Positions 8,489 to 17,368 of a stretch of DNA of 64,000 bases are shown here, one piece after another (within the stretch, counting starts at the first letter, position 1; each line of letters opens with the position of its first letter). Position numbers and translations under genes: made by a program. This DNA comes from JACMLD01 sp038207265. Lineage in GTDB: Bacteria; Bacteroidota; Bacteroidia; Chitinophagales; Chitinophagaceae. The stretch is from contig JBBQZZ010000018.1 in the NCBI GenBank assembly GCA_038207265.1, positions 1 to 64,000 of the forward strand, read 5' to 3'. The notes below the pieces were generated by a model that worked only from the letters and a program-made list of their open reading frames with translations, was not told the origin of the DNA and made no database searches.

Positions 8489-10216
8489 TTATTTTCTTAT
8501 GCAAATCATGGGGACAAAACTTCTCAATATTTTCACCTGTTCCTTGAGTTGTTTTCCCTTAAGTATATTGTTAGCTTCCAGAATGGGTGGCTCATTCATA
8601 GAATTAATAAAATTTATTATCAAAGTACTTTTGATAGAATACCCAGTATTTTCAGCCAAATTCCTATTTATGCCACTTGAATTCATTCCAAGTATATTCC
8701 CTTCCTTATCTAAAAGCGGGCCACCACTATTTCCAAAAGTAATTGGAGCTGATATTTGATAATCACGTGTATTGCCGAATAAACCAGATCTCGCACTTAT
8801 TATGCCGTCAGTAATTTTAATCTCATCACCCATAATATCAGTTAGAGGGTACCCCATTGTAAAAATCGATTCACCTACTTCCGCAACATCAGGTTTTAAA
8901 GTATATGGCAGTGATCCGGGAGAAACAAATCGCACATCTTCAACTTGTAATAGCGCTAGGTCATTTTCAGCGTCAGTAAGAATTACTTTAACCTTTAGAA
9001 TATTTTTTCGCCCATTAATAAATTGTGTAATCCCAACGCTACTCCCATTTTTAATAACATGATAATTAGTAATTATCAATCCGTTTTTTGCTATATAAAA
9101 CCCAGTACCGTTTGGCAACCAGTTATCTTCAGATGAATAATCCCCGGTTTGTTCTCTATTTGTATTTGTCCGCTTCTCTTCGGGCTTTTTTTGAGATTCA
9201 GTAACATTATTGCTCGTTCTGTAAGAGAATTCTTTCGTTAAAATATATGCAATGTAAATTTCCTGCCCCTTCTTTGGCAAAAAATAACCAAAATACTCTC
9301 CGTATAATTTTGTAAACTTATACGAAGTAACTATGTTGCCATTGAGGGAAACATAAACATCCTCTCCCATCTTTAATAATTTAATTACATTCCATAAATG
9401 ATTTATATTGACTTTAAACCCTGCAGATCTGTCTATGTTTATACCTTCAAAAACATGCTGTAACTTTAAATAGCCATCGCTTGTAATAGTCACTCCATAA
9501 TAATTTTGAAAATCTTTAAATCCATAATAAATGGTTGTCGATGAATAATTATTTATCTCAATCGATGTTTCAATTGAAAAGTCATTGCCTGATTCAATTG
9601 GTAAATATTCCTTTCTAAAATAACCATGGGAACTAATTGACTTAAGCTTTAGAATTCCATTAGTAATTTCAGATTGCCCATCTTGGTTCTTTTCATTATC
9701 CCAGCTATCATAAAAACCAGAAAAATCTTGGGTATAAATCTTGCTGCTTGTACCATCATCATCTATTTGAGTCATTTTCCCATTTTCTAATTTGCCATTT
9801 TTATATATGCCAGTATAAATAATTTTTCCTCCTTCATTATAAAAAACTGTTTTCCCGTCTAACATGCCATTTTTAAACACACTTTCTCTGGAAATCTTAT
9901 TGTTTTTAAAATACCAAACACAATATCCTTGCAACTTATTTTTTGTAAAGTCATCTCTATTAAAAATGAAAAATTCGCCTTCCCATAATAGCACCCCTTT
10001 GATATCAAATATTTTAGCTACCCCCGCAGGTAATCCATTTGGAGTCAAATTTATAAGAATATACTTAGTGGCTTTTTTCTCCTTCACCTCTTTTTCATGT
10101 TCGTCCAGATATATCTTATTGTTCCATTTTAATGCAATGTTCTCTTTGAATTTAATTTCTTGGCCACATAAAATTATTGGCGCAAAGAATAATATATATA
10201 GAAAATAATACTTCAT
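8489..10216 (-). CDS. Secreted trypsin-like (HtrA-type) serine protease with repeat and LamG-like regions
   Basis: 575 aa with an N-terminal signal peptide (MKYYFLYILFFAPIILCG). Residues ~95-160 have MORN/YwqK-like repeats (GYCVWYFKNN, GKTVFYNEGGKIIYTGIYKN). Residues ~165-330 look like a LamG/concanavalin-type beta sandwich. After a polar linker comes a trypsin-fold domain with the full triad: His in LIITNYHVI (~383), Asp in DAENDLALL (~418) and Ser in FGNSGGPL (~496). The segment order suggests a periplasmic or surface protease that binds an extracellular target. No PDZ domain is seen, unlike DegP. Its AT-rich promoter region has TTTG-N18-TAATTTTA. It sits alone in the island. Confidence 0.85.
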   Translation of the reverse strand: MKYYFLYILFFAPIILCGQEIKFKENIALKWNNKIYLDEHEKEVKEKKATKYILINLTPNGLPAGVAKIFDIKGVLLWEGEFFIFNRDDFTKNKLQGYCVWYFKNNKISRESVFKNGMLDGKTVFYNEGGKIIYTGIYKNGKLENGKMTQIDDDGTSSKIYTQDFSGFYDSWDNEKNQDGQSEITNGILKLKSISSHGYFRKEYLPIESGNDFSIETSIEINNYSSTTIYYGFKDFQNYYGVTITSDGYLKLQHVFEGINIDRSAGFKVNINHLWNVIKLLKMGEDVYVSLNGNIVTSYKFTKLYGEYFGYFLPKKGQEIYIAYILTKEFSYRTSNNVTESQKKPEEKRTNTNREQTGDYSSEDNWLPNGTGFYIAKNGLIITNYHVIKNGSSVGITQFINGRKNILKVKVILTDAENDLALLQVEDVRFVSPGSLPYTLKPDVAEVGESIFTMGYPLTDIMGDEIKITDGIISARSGLFGNTRDYQISAPITFGNSGGPLLDKEGNILGMNSSGINRNLAENTGYSIKSTLIINFINSMNEPPILEANNILKGKQLKEQVKILRSFVPMICIRK

Positions 10217-10329
10217 TTGTTTTATTTTAAAATTAGTAATACAATTTAATTTACAAAAAATATCTTGTTTTCCAAAATGAACAACCTACATAGTAGCCTG
10301 AATTTGGACTTGCGACAAAGAAACACTAA

Positions 10330-10521
10330 GTACAACAAACCTTTTTTGGAATATTGCTTTACAATGGTTTTGAAATTTGGGAAGGAACCGATCCCAAGAG
10401 AAACCTGTTGCTAAGATATTGGATACATGGAGAGGAAATAAAGCTTAACAACCGGAAAATAGATACTAAAACCTTATGGGTAGGTAGAAATGCTGATATA
10501 AAACTGGGTGTCCGTGTATAA
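10330..10521 (+). pseudogene. C-terminal remnant resembling a TauD/TfdA-type dioxygenase
   Basis: A frame open from 10330 to TAA 10519-10521 translates to 63 residues including LLYNGFEIWEGTDPKRN, then LLLRYWIHGEE and KTLWVGRNADIKLGV. The pattern NGFEIWE followed by LLRYWI is reminiscent of the C-terminus of Fe(II)/2-oxoglutarate dioxygenases of the TauD/TfdA group; this is from memory and untested. There is no start codon and an in-frame TAA lies directly upstream, so only a fragment remains. It overlaps the end of the antisense ORF 10466-10711. Confidence 0.35.
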
Positions 10522-10711
10522 CAAACTGTAGTTGGTCACGGTTATCTGACCATACTTCTTCCACATAAACCCAAGAATTCATTGGGATGGTGCCAGTGGC
10601 ACTTACACACAGCACTCTAAAAGGTGTGTAAAGCACTCTTATTTGACCTTTTTTATTGATCAGCAATAAGGCATTGCTATGGTAGTATTGAAAGTGTAAG
10701 TTCTTTATCAT
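10466..10711 (-). CDS. Small hypothetical protein of the phage/plasmid-like module
   Basis: 81 aa (MIKNLHFQYYHSNALLLINKK at the start), beta-rich, with Tyr and Val enriched (GTIPMNSWVYVEEVW). It lies downstream of the DUF3871 gene on the same strand. No family is recognised. Its last ~18 codons overlap the dioxygenase-like remnant on the other strand, so either the gene end or the remnant could be spurious. The composition favours a real small gene. Confidence 0.45.
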   Translation of the reverse strand: MIKNLHFQYYHSNALLLINKKGQIRVLYTPFRVLCVSATGTIPMNSWVYVEEVWSDNRDQLQFVIHGHPVLYQHFYLPIRF

Positions 10712-10851
10712 AGGAATGTTTTATGTTCTGCAAAAGTTAAAAGTAGATGGGCTTTAAAGTTTGTTGTCTGCAACACTCGCTTGAGACTTTCAAAAAAAAT
10801 CTGTCCATCTGTCCAATCTCTTTAGAGCAATAGACGGACGGACAGTTTTGG

Positions 10852-11838
10852 TTAATCCAGATACCAGTTACTTGCTTTCCCTTCAATCCGAAATCTTATC
10901 TGTTCTACAAACTGGTAGGCATTTACTCCTCTTTCCAGAAAAGTATCAATATAACTGCTTTTGTTTGCACCTGTAAACAGGTTATAAAGCCGCCATAGGT
11001 TAATGTTACCATCACTGTCTCTGCAGAAACTAACATCCCTATAGTAGTCTTTGCAGACAGCGCTAATCTGGTTGTCACCAAACAATAGTGCAGGAATTTT
11101 TATCTTCTGGTCTGAAGGCAGGTACTGATAGATTCTTGCTCTGCCAACTATATGCGCAAATTGAGCTTCTGTAACAGAAAGTTTACTTAACAAAGACATT
11201 TCATATAGATGAAACTTAGCATTGTAATTATCAATCAGCGTTCGGATGGCACCTTTTAATTGTCCTGCACTGTTTACCCGTACATCACTGACAAATCCAT
11301 CGCTCCAAACACATAGGTTTGTACAAACACGATTCTGAAAACCGATGAATATTTTAAAATGTTCATCAGCACCTTTCCTGCTATAGAGATTGTCCAGATT
11401 GTATGCTTTTACACCTCCCACGCATAATGATAAGACGCTCCCATCTATTTCATCTTTTACAGAAGCAATTTCAATGATAAATGCCATGCGTTCATAATAC
11501 AATGTTTTTTCATGCTCTAAAAGTTCAATGGCTGGCTTATCCTTGGCGTCTGGTATTCTACCCTTAACAGGGTGGGATAAGCGAATGCTGGGTTTTAAAA
11601 CCTGTTCACCATGAAAATTATCCTGCACTTGCTGGAAAGTGATATCAATAAAGTCATGGTGAGATATGACCGGCTCATTGTCTTTTATAAACACTGGTAT
11701 GATATGGCTGTTTCTTATTTCTTCTAAAGAAGAAGCAATGGTATTCGCCTGAATAAATGGTTTTATGGTGGACTCTTCCTGCCAGCTGTCATCACTGCCA
11801 ACTGCCACATGGTTATTATTTATTTTTAGTAGTTCCAT
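10852..11838 (-). CDS. DUF3871 domain-containing protein
   Basis: 328 aa. The N-terminal half (SLEEIRNSHIIPVFIKDNEP, VISHHDFID) and the remainder match my memory of DUF3871 (PF12987), a family of Bacteroidota mobile elements whose function is unknown. Its role resembles phage/plasmid proteins of the DUF932 type, but that is inference. The start overlaps the end of the upstream ATPase gene by 23 bp, so they are coupled. It lies with the ATPase and a 112-aa protein in one minus-strand run, probably a recombination or maintenance module. Confidence 0.75.
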   Translation of the reverse strand: MELLKINNNHVAVGSDDSWQEESTIKPFIQANTIASSLEEIRNSHIIPVFIKDNEPVISHHDFIDITFQQVQDNFHGEQVLKPSIRLSHPVKGRIPDAKDKPAIELLEHEKTLYYERMAFIIEIASVKDEIDGSVLSLCVGGVKAYNLDNLYSRKGADEHFKIFIGFQNRVCTNLCVWSDGFVSDVRVNSAGQLKGAIRTLIDNYNAKFHLYEMSLLSKLSVTEAQFAHIVGRARIYQYLPSDQKIKIPALLFGDNQISAVCKDYYRDVSFCRDSDGNINLWRLYNLFTGANKSSYIDTFLERGVNAYQFVEQIRFRIEGKASNWYLD

Positions 11839-12697
11839 TTGTAGTAAAGTTTTGAGGTTGATAATTTTGTCTTTGCGATAGATTTAATTCCTGCCTTTTT
11901 TTGGTGAATTCAGAAGTAAGTGCCTCCTGATTCTGTGGATTGGCATTAAAAAGCTCCAATAGTTCACCCAGCGATTTGCATTGGTTTATGCGCTGCAAAA
12001 TATCTGTAGTAGAAGATAAAGGAGGTTCATTGCACCAGTTCAGTATTACCGAACCTATTTCCTGATTCAATTTAAATTCCGGTTTACAGGTAAATAAAGA
12101 AGTCCGGTCTTTAGTGGCAGTGGCAGTATTTTTCATATTTAATTCAAAAACAAGGGTAAATTCATAATCCATCCCTTCCCGTGTAACTCCCTTCATACCT
12201 ACTTTTTCAGGTACTTGTTTTCCATTTTTCTCAGAAAGAACATATTCTTGTTTTGCACGAATAGTCCCAATGACATGTGCAGGGCTTTGAAGGATATGTT
12301 GCACAAATGAATTATGCCTTGGGGTAAGTTTATTCCAGTTGGTATAGCTATTGCCAGTCATATTACTGTGGGTTTCTAAAATGCCACCTATACCCTCCCA
12401 CTCATGGGATATACTGTCAATAATAATTACTTCCACTTGAGCTTTTTCACAGATTTCAATTGCCTGTACATAACGTTCTGGAGAAAAAGGAGGATCAATA
12501 TGCAATACCTGATAGCTGCCCAAATGTGCATACAGTTCAGACGAATGATTTTCTGTATCTATAACAGCTATTTTATTCCAGTTAGAACACAGACCATAGG
12601 CAATGAGTAAAGCACTGTAAGTTTTACCGCTTCCACTAGGTCCTTGCAAAGCCATCTTGATTTTTGCTCTTTTGCGTGATGCATTTTTAAGTTGCAT
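11816..12697 (-). CDS. Sak4-like RecA-fold ATPase (AAA_24, phage-type)
   Basis: 293 aa. Walker A is GPSGSGKTYSALL near residue 18. A Walker B-type strand EVIIIDSISHEWEG follows near residue 95, and KIAVIDTENHSSELY between them is typical of phage nucleotide-binding/Sak4 proteins, which act as single-strand annealing or RecA-like recombinases with an SSB partner. The last ~75 residues are a polar tail (QNYQPQNFTTNGTTKNK). The gene is coupled to DUF3871 by a 23-bp overlap. The phage recombination role is known for the family and only inferred here. Confidence 0.8.
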   Translation of the reverse strand: MQLKNASRKRAKIKMALQGPSGSGKTYSALLIAYGLCSNWNKIAVIDTENHSSELYAHLGSYQVLHIDPPFSPERYVQAIEICEKAQVEVIIIDSISHEWEGIGGILETHSNMTGNSYTNWNKLTPRHNSFVQHILQSPAHVIGTIRAKQEYVLSEKNGKQVPEKVGMKGVTREGMDYEFTLVFELNMKNTATATKDRTSLFTCKPEFKLNQEIGSVILNWCNEPPLSSTTDILQRINQCKSLGELLELFNANPQNQEALTSEFTKKRQELNLSQRQNYQPQNFTTNGTTKNK

Positions 12698-12760
12698 AGT
12701 TTTAATATTAATGGTGAAAAAAACCTGAGAGATTAAATAAATCCGGTAAGTTTTAAAATG

Positions 12761-12795
12761 AAAAAAGGCAATACCCGGATTTTGAGTATTGCCTT
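12761..12795 (-). terminator. Intrinsic terminator after the 112-aa gene
   Basis: A 10-bp stem (AAGGCAATAC with GTATTGCCTT, 11-nt loop) is followed on the minus strand by a run of T. It lies 21 bp after the stop codon of the gene at 12816 and separates that gene from the ATPase/DUF3871 pair. Confidence 0.8.
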
Positions 12796-12815
12796 ATCTG
12801 TAATAGGGAACGGCA

Positions 12816-13154
12816 TTATTGCTCTGCAAATTCATGAGCAAGAACATCCTTTTCTGCACCTTCTGGCAGGTACTGGTAATTGTAACTTAAAGTGATTACT
12901 TCACCAGTATCTTTAATCGTATATTCATAAGGTTCGCAAGGAACTCTTACTACAGTACCCGGGAAGTTTGAACCTACCAGTGATTTAGCGAATCGCTCAT
13001 CAAAAGTGGATGGAATGCTGCACTTGCGTACAGTAGCATAAAACTTACCCGTTTGCATGGATTGAACGAATTCGCACCCACCATTTAATTCCAAGGTCAC
13101 AAATGAGTGACCATCTGCTGCCTCACGGACAGCATAACCTGAAACTGTTACCAT
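12816..13154 (-). CDS. Conserved-looking small protein of the phage/plasmid-like module
   Basis: 112 aa (MVTVSGYAVREAADGHSF at the start, EKDVLAHEFAEQ at the end), acidic C-terminus, beta-rich core (GKFYATVRKCSIP, GTVVRVPCEPYEY). No signal peptide. It is the promoter-proximal gene of the minus-strand module and has its own terminator. The size and acidic tail recall small single-strand DNA-binding or accessory proteins next to annealing recombinases, but I cannot assign a family. Confidence 0.65.
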   Translation of the reverse strand: MVTVSGYAVREAADGHSFVTLELNGGCEFVQSMQTGKFYATVRKCSIPSTFDERFAKSLVGSNFPGTVVRVPCEPYEYTIKDTGEVITLSYNYQYLPEGAEKDVLAHEFAEQ

Positions 13155-14376
13155 AAAAAATGTTTTAAATTAAGAAATGTGATTACTGGTTTTCCAAAAC
13201 CCTAAAACTCTGAAGGAGGGGGTATGGGAGAACCGACACCTGGTAAGTGTGCGTAGCATCAGGAGAGATCTTCAGCTCGTCGTTTAAAAATTATCCATCT
13301 ATTTAGTGTTGGGGAGGGGGGTGCTTTGCATAGCCTAAGTAAAAGTTAGACGTATATTGAGGCAAAAAATAAAAAAATTTTAAAAATTAATCTTAGAAAG
13401 AAGGATTGGAGGAAAAGAGTTGATCTGTTGTTATGTTCCGTGGCCTATTGCAAAAAATATAGTTGTGCCCTTACTACCTAATTTCAATCCATTAAAAACC
13501 TTTTGTTCTCATACAGAATTATCAGATCGCGATAAAACCCTTGACCTACAAATTCTCAGTCAAACTTCGTTTTCTAAAAGAGGAAAGATAAAAAGCAAGA
13601 TCAAATATTTTCACTACATTATTTTATCCCTATTCCAGAATAGTAATAAAGCACTAATGTATAGCTCTCAATTAAATCGAATAACTCAGACATCTGATCA
13701 ATAACTCTTGCATTGATCACATATTATATAATAGGCTTTTAGAAACTTATAATTACGGCAATTTTAAATTTTGTAAAAACTGTCATGCTAATCATAATGA
13801 GAAAATGTTGAATTGGCTTGCAATTCTAGCATTTTCGTCAGCCTAATCTTCAAAATAAATTTGTTTTTCTCACCCTTTTTTCGTATATTATTATAAGAGA
13901 TTGAGTCCATACTGGCCTCAGTCAATTTAGGTTTTTTACTCCCATTTTTAGCCTGTAGTGGTCTGTAACAACTACTTAATAAAAATGAAGGTTTATAGCA
14001 ACTGGTCATGTAGGATAAAACCGTGATAACCAGCTACAGGAATCATTAAAAAACTCGCTCTGAGCCAACAGCCTCAACGAGTACCTCCACAACTTAGGTT
14101 ACAAAAATGATTTCCTCACGACATAAGTAGTTTCAAGCTTGAAGGTGTAACCTTTGTTCAACAAATGGCTTGTAACGAGGGGACGTGGAGCTATAGGTGC
14201 CTTTTGCAGAATGTTTACATGAATTTCCTCAACATTCTGATTTCCTCCAATGGTTTTTCTGGATATTCTAACTCAAAAAAGCAGTAATTAAATTTCTCCT
14301 CTATTGCTCTCTTAAGTTAAATGAATACAGCAAAAGCCTGTGGAGGGGAAAGCTGTGCTATATCCAATTGCTACTA

Positions 14377-14396
14377 AAGTATAGCCAGTTATACTT
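14377..14396. repeat. AAGTATA-N6-TATACTT dyad, copy 1
   Basis: Perfect 7-bp inverted repeat with a 6-nt spacer. The same half-sites recur at 14467-14495, so this is a repeated site, plausibly an operator upstream of the HNH gene. Confidence 0.4.
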
Positions 14397-14466
14397 CCGA
14401 TCTGTTCATAACAAACAACTATGTATTCATAATAAACTCAGACACAGAAAAATGATACTCCGCACA

Positions 14467-14495
14467 AAGTATAGTAGCAGAATCACGTTATACTT
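14467..14495. repeat. AAGTATA-N15-TATACTT dyad, copy 2
   Basis: Same half-sites as at 14377-14396 but with a 15-nt spacer, ending 12 bp before the possible start of the HNH endonuclease gene. Confidence 0.4.
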
Positions 14496-14507
14496 CTCCA
14501 AAAGAAC

Positions 14508-15110
14508 ATGTATTCGTTGGTTTTTAATATTCAACTAAATACTCTAATTACAACTCTACAGCCTAAACAACACATTTCAAACATTAAACCTTCATTCAAA
14601 ATGTACATCTCTTCCCACAATAACATACAAGTATGCACTCTTTTTAATAGCCTATACGAATTAAGTGAGACAGGCATTATCACAAGTCTACACAAAAGAA
14701 ATCATGGCCAGACAATAAACAAAAGAATAGATAGAGCAGGATATTATACAGTTAGATTAAGTAATAATGGAAAAACAAAAACTTTCTTCCTACACCGACT
14801 GCTTGCTGAATCTTTTGTTCCTAATCCACTTAATAAACCATTTGTCAACCATATCAACGGTGATAAGCTTGATTATACGCTTTCGAATTTAGAATGGTCA
14901 ACTGGATCAGAAAACATGCAACATGCTTTCTTAAAAGGATTGTGTAAGGCACCTGAGTTCAATAGCAAACCAGTTACTGATATCTTTACTGGAAAGTTAT
15001 ATCAAAGTATATGGATGGCTGCTAAACATACTGGCTTACCATACAGTACTTGTAAAAACTTTCTAAATGGGCGCAGAAAAAACCGTACTAGCCTTAGGTA
15101 TCAAAAATGA
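14508..15110 (+). CDS. HNH homing-type endonuclease with NUMOD-like motifs
   Basis: 200 aa from ATG 14508; ATG 14601 (MYISSHNN) would give 169 aa and lose only non-conserved residues, so it may be the true start. Motifs in order: NUMOD4-like YELSETGIITS, then the HNH_3 core with HRLLAESF, FVNHINGDKLDY and LSNLEW, then a NUMOD1-like C-terminal helix-turn-helix region (WMAAKHTGLPYSTCKNFL). Such proteins are phage or island homing nucleases that cut DNA at a defined site. It is convergent with the NucS-like gene, 8 bp apart. The AAGTATA dyads precede it. Confidence 0.8.
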   Translation: MYSLVFNIQLNTLITTLQPKQHISNIKPSFKMYISSHNNIQVCTLFNSLYELSETGIITSLHKRNHGQTINKRIDRAGYYTVRLSNNGKTKTFFLHRLLAESFVPNPLNKPFVNHINGDKLDYTLSNLEWSTGSENMQHAFLKGLCKAPEFNSKPVTDIFTGKLYQSIWMAAKHTGLPYSTCKNFLNGRRKNRTSLRYQK

Positions 15111-15118
15111 AATGAATC

Positions 15119-16048
15119 TTAAATGTTTTTAAACAACTTAAAACTTACCTGATATCTGTAAAATTCAATATTGTTAGTGACGGATAGTGCTCTTTTAATT
15201 CTTGTATCATCTTCCAGTGCAATGATAACACCTTTAACCGATTGATCTTTTTCTGCAAGTTCTGCTTTAACATAACCCATATATCGCTGAATTTGGCCAA
15301 TTACACTATCACTTGCTTTTCCTCTCTTTAATTCAACTACCAGTAGTTCCAACTTATCTTTACTAATAGCAAGTATGTCTATTGGACCTGTGTCGCTTGG
15401 ATATTGCTGACCTACAATTTCCCCGTCTTCCTCATAAATATCATACTTTTTGCCAAGTTCAGTAGATGCCCAGTTTGACACAAGAAATTCTTCTAAATGT
15501 TTTTCAAGGGCAAATACAGTAATATCTTCTATTACTTCATCTGTTCTTGTGGACAATTGCTGTGCTGAACCATTTATATAAGACTCTATTTCTGTTGCGC
15601 ATTGTGTCACATTTGCGGATGTTCCTAAAGAGTTCGTTGCGTTTTTTAATTCCTGACTTACTTCCCATCGGTTAATAATTACATCTAACCATTTTACAGA
15701 TCGGCGATGGGGCAGTATTTCACCCGGATGATACGAATAATCACCGGTGACTTCTGCTACCAAAAACCTGCGTTTGCCATTCGGACATAAAACTATATCG
15801 CCAATATTTATTCGTCTTGCAATCGTAAAGCTCGTACCACATGCCAAGTCTGCTGCTATTTTATTTTTACCCGGATTTGCTTTTTGATAAATGGGAGTAA
15901 ACATTTGGTTGAATCCATCAAAATCTTCCGGAAAGCTTGTTAATAAATCCTGATTGATGTTGTAACCTGCACCAATAAAACCCTTTTCAACACATTCTTC
16001 AGCATAGATACTTTTAGGGCCGAGAATTATTTTGTAATAATTTTTCAT
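15119..16048 (-). CDS. NucS-fold (DUF91-type) nuclease with extra N-terminal domain
   Basis: 309 aa. The C-terminal third has the NucS/DUF91 PD-(D/E)xK core: TGPIDILAI, LLVVELKRG (Glu-x-Lys) and QIQRYMGYV. The N-terminal ~150 residues are different: IILGPKSIYAEE, FIGAGYNI, then a beta-rich part with GDIVLCPNGKRRFLVAEV. This resembles the EVE/PUA-like readers joined to nucleases in modification-dependent restriction, but that reading is inference. It lies between the HNH gene and the integrase, in a defence-type setting. NucS mismatch repair is an alternative, less likely in Bacteroidota. Confidence 0.75.
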   Translation of the reverse strand: MKNYYKIILGPKSIYAEECVEKGFIGAGYNINQDLLTSFPEDFDGFNQMFTPIYQKANPGKNKIAADLACGTSFTIARRINIGDIVLCPNGKRRFLVAEVTGDYSYHPGEILPHRRSVKWLDVIINRWEVSQELKNATNSLGTSANVTQCATEIESYINGSAQQLSTRTDEVIEDITVFALEKHLEEFLVSNWASTELGKKYDIYEEDGEIVGQQYPSDTGPIDILAISKDKLELLVVELKRGKASDSVIGQIQRYMGYVKAELAEKDQSVKGVIIALEDDTRIKRALSVTNNIEFYRYQVSFKLFKNI

Positions 16049-16153
16049 TCGATATTTTTAAATAAAATTAAAGTTTGCTAAGTGAAATATACGGTTTAAA
16101 TAAATAGTCGTAATTAATGAAAGATAAATCTTTTTTTATATCAAAAATGAAGA

Positions 16154-16177
16154 CAGGTGGACAACAAATTCCACCTG
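16154..16177 (-). terminator. Possible terminator after the integrase
   Basis: CAGGTGG / CCACCTG stem with a 10-nt loop lies just past the integrase stop; on the minus strand it is followed by TCTTCATTTTT. The T-tract is imperfect. Confidence 0.45.
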
Positions 16178-16183
16178 CATTCT

Positions 16184-17368
16184 TTACATCAACTTCTTCA
16201 TGTCATCTGCAATCTTCAATTCAGTAACTTTTGAATACACTTGCGTAGTTCGTAAATTCTTATGACCAAGCATTTTGCTCACCGTCATTATATCAACTCC
16301 TTTTTCCAAGGTAACCGTAGTTGCAAAAGTGTGCCTTGCTAAGTGCATAGATATTCGTTTCGTGACACCACTTAACACTGCTATTTCTTTCAGGTACTTG
16401 TTTAGATTTTAATTAGAGATTACTGGTAACAGTTTTTTTTCAGGATTGGTTTTAGCGTAATGGCTGTATTTATCCAATATTTCCCTAGCTCTTGGTAGCA
16501 GGGGTATAACTGAACGGGATTTAGATTTTGTGCGATTCAATTTAATCCAAACAATACCATCCTGTCCTTTTTCTATGTGACTGCTATTTAATTTTGAAAC
16601 ATCAGCATAAGCTAAACCTGTATAGCAACAGAATATAAAAATATCCCTTACATGTTCCAATCTTTCACTTGGCAACAGAACTTCTTCCATAACCTTAAGC
16701 TCTGCTGCAGTTAGGTATCCTCTTTCTGTATCTTTTAAACTTAGCTTATAATTTGTAAATGGATCTTTTTCCAGCCAACCATTTTGAACACAAACACGAA
16801 TCACACTTTTTAACTGTTGCAGATTTTTGATTGCAGCGTTGTGCTTTAAACCTTCTGTTTTCATGTACAGATCAAATTCAACTATGAACTTATGGCTGAG
16901 ATCAGACAAATTAATATCAGAGCGGCTATACTTTTTTTGTAAGAAAACTTTAATCTTTCTTTCAATTGTTTTGTACTTCTTTACGGTATTAACCGAGATA
17001 TCCAATTCAACTCGTTTGGTTAGGTTTTCAATATGGTAGCTGATTACTTCCATCAGAGTATGAATGGGCCTGCTTTTATTTAAAAGAAGATCTCTTATAG
17101 TTTCCGGGGAGATTGCTTTATCTTTTCTAAAAGCATCATTGTAATGGTTCCACGCTGCTGAAGTAAAGTAAAGAATCTTATTATTATACTCCTTTACGAG
17201 ATCTGAATTGCCTTTCACCTTTTGCTTGGCATTATCCCATAATTTAGGTTGAATGAAAATATTAGTTGTAAAAGATACTCTTTGTCCATTAATAGTAATT
17301 CGCATTATCACTGGTACTTCGCCAGTCTTGGTTACGCGTGTTTTGTAAGTCCAAAATAATATGTGCAT
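16184..17368 (-). pseudogene. Tyrosine recombinase/integrase broken by an in-frame TAA
   Basis: A single reading frame from ATG 17368 to TAA 16184 (~394 codons, normal for Bacteroidota integrases) is interrupted only by TAA at 16409-16411. The first 319 residues hold the SAM-like N-terminal domain and the start of the catalytic domain (FCCYTGLAYADVSKL, RTKSKSRSVIPLL). The part after the stop continues NLNKYLKEIA and then carries HLARHTFATT (HxxR), MLGHKNLRTT (His) and VYSKV (Tyr). In relatives the position is usually Gln (SNQ), so CAA to TAA is likely. Without readthrough the protein lacks its active site. It lies beside tRNA-Met, the probable integration site. Confidence 0.9.

Larger units (their letters stand above)
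13155..14507. other. 1.35-kb region without a credible gene
   Basis: The ORFs here (13420-13704 plus strand, 13788-14009 minus strand) are short, of biased composition and without recognisable motifs. A GGAGG sits before the TTG at 13420, but Bacteroidota rarely rely on such sites, so this is weak. Two AAGTATA/TATACTT dyads occur near the right end. The stretch could hold decayed genes, an origin or a non-coding RNA; none can be shown from sequence alone. Confidence 0.5.

Noticed and set aside
13420..13704. 94-aa ORF preceded by GGAGG
   Set aside because: TTG start, no family pattern, and Shine-Dalgarno sites carry little weight in Bacteroidota.
13788..14009. 73-aa minus-strand ORF
   Set aside because: Lys-rich low-information sequence without motif or neighbour context.
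7852..17368. Alternative genetic code reading TAA as Gln
   Set aside because: Complete genes in the same window (for example queE-like, radC neighbours and DUF3871 region) end at TAA, so gene decay explains the internal stops better.
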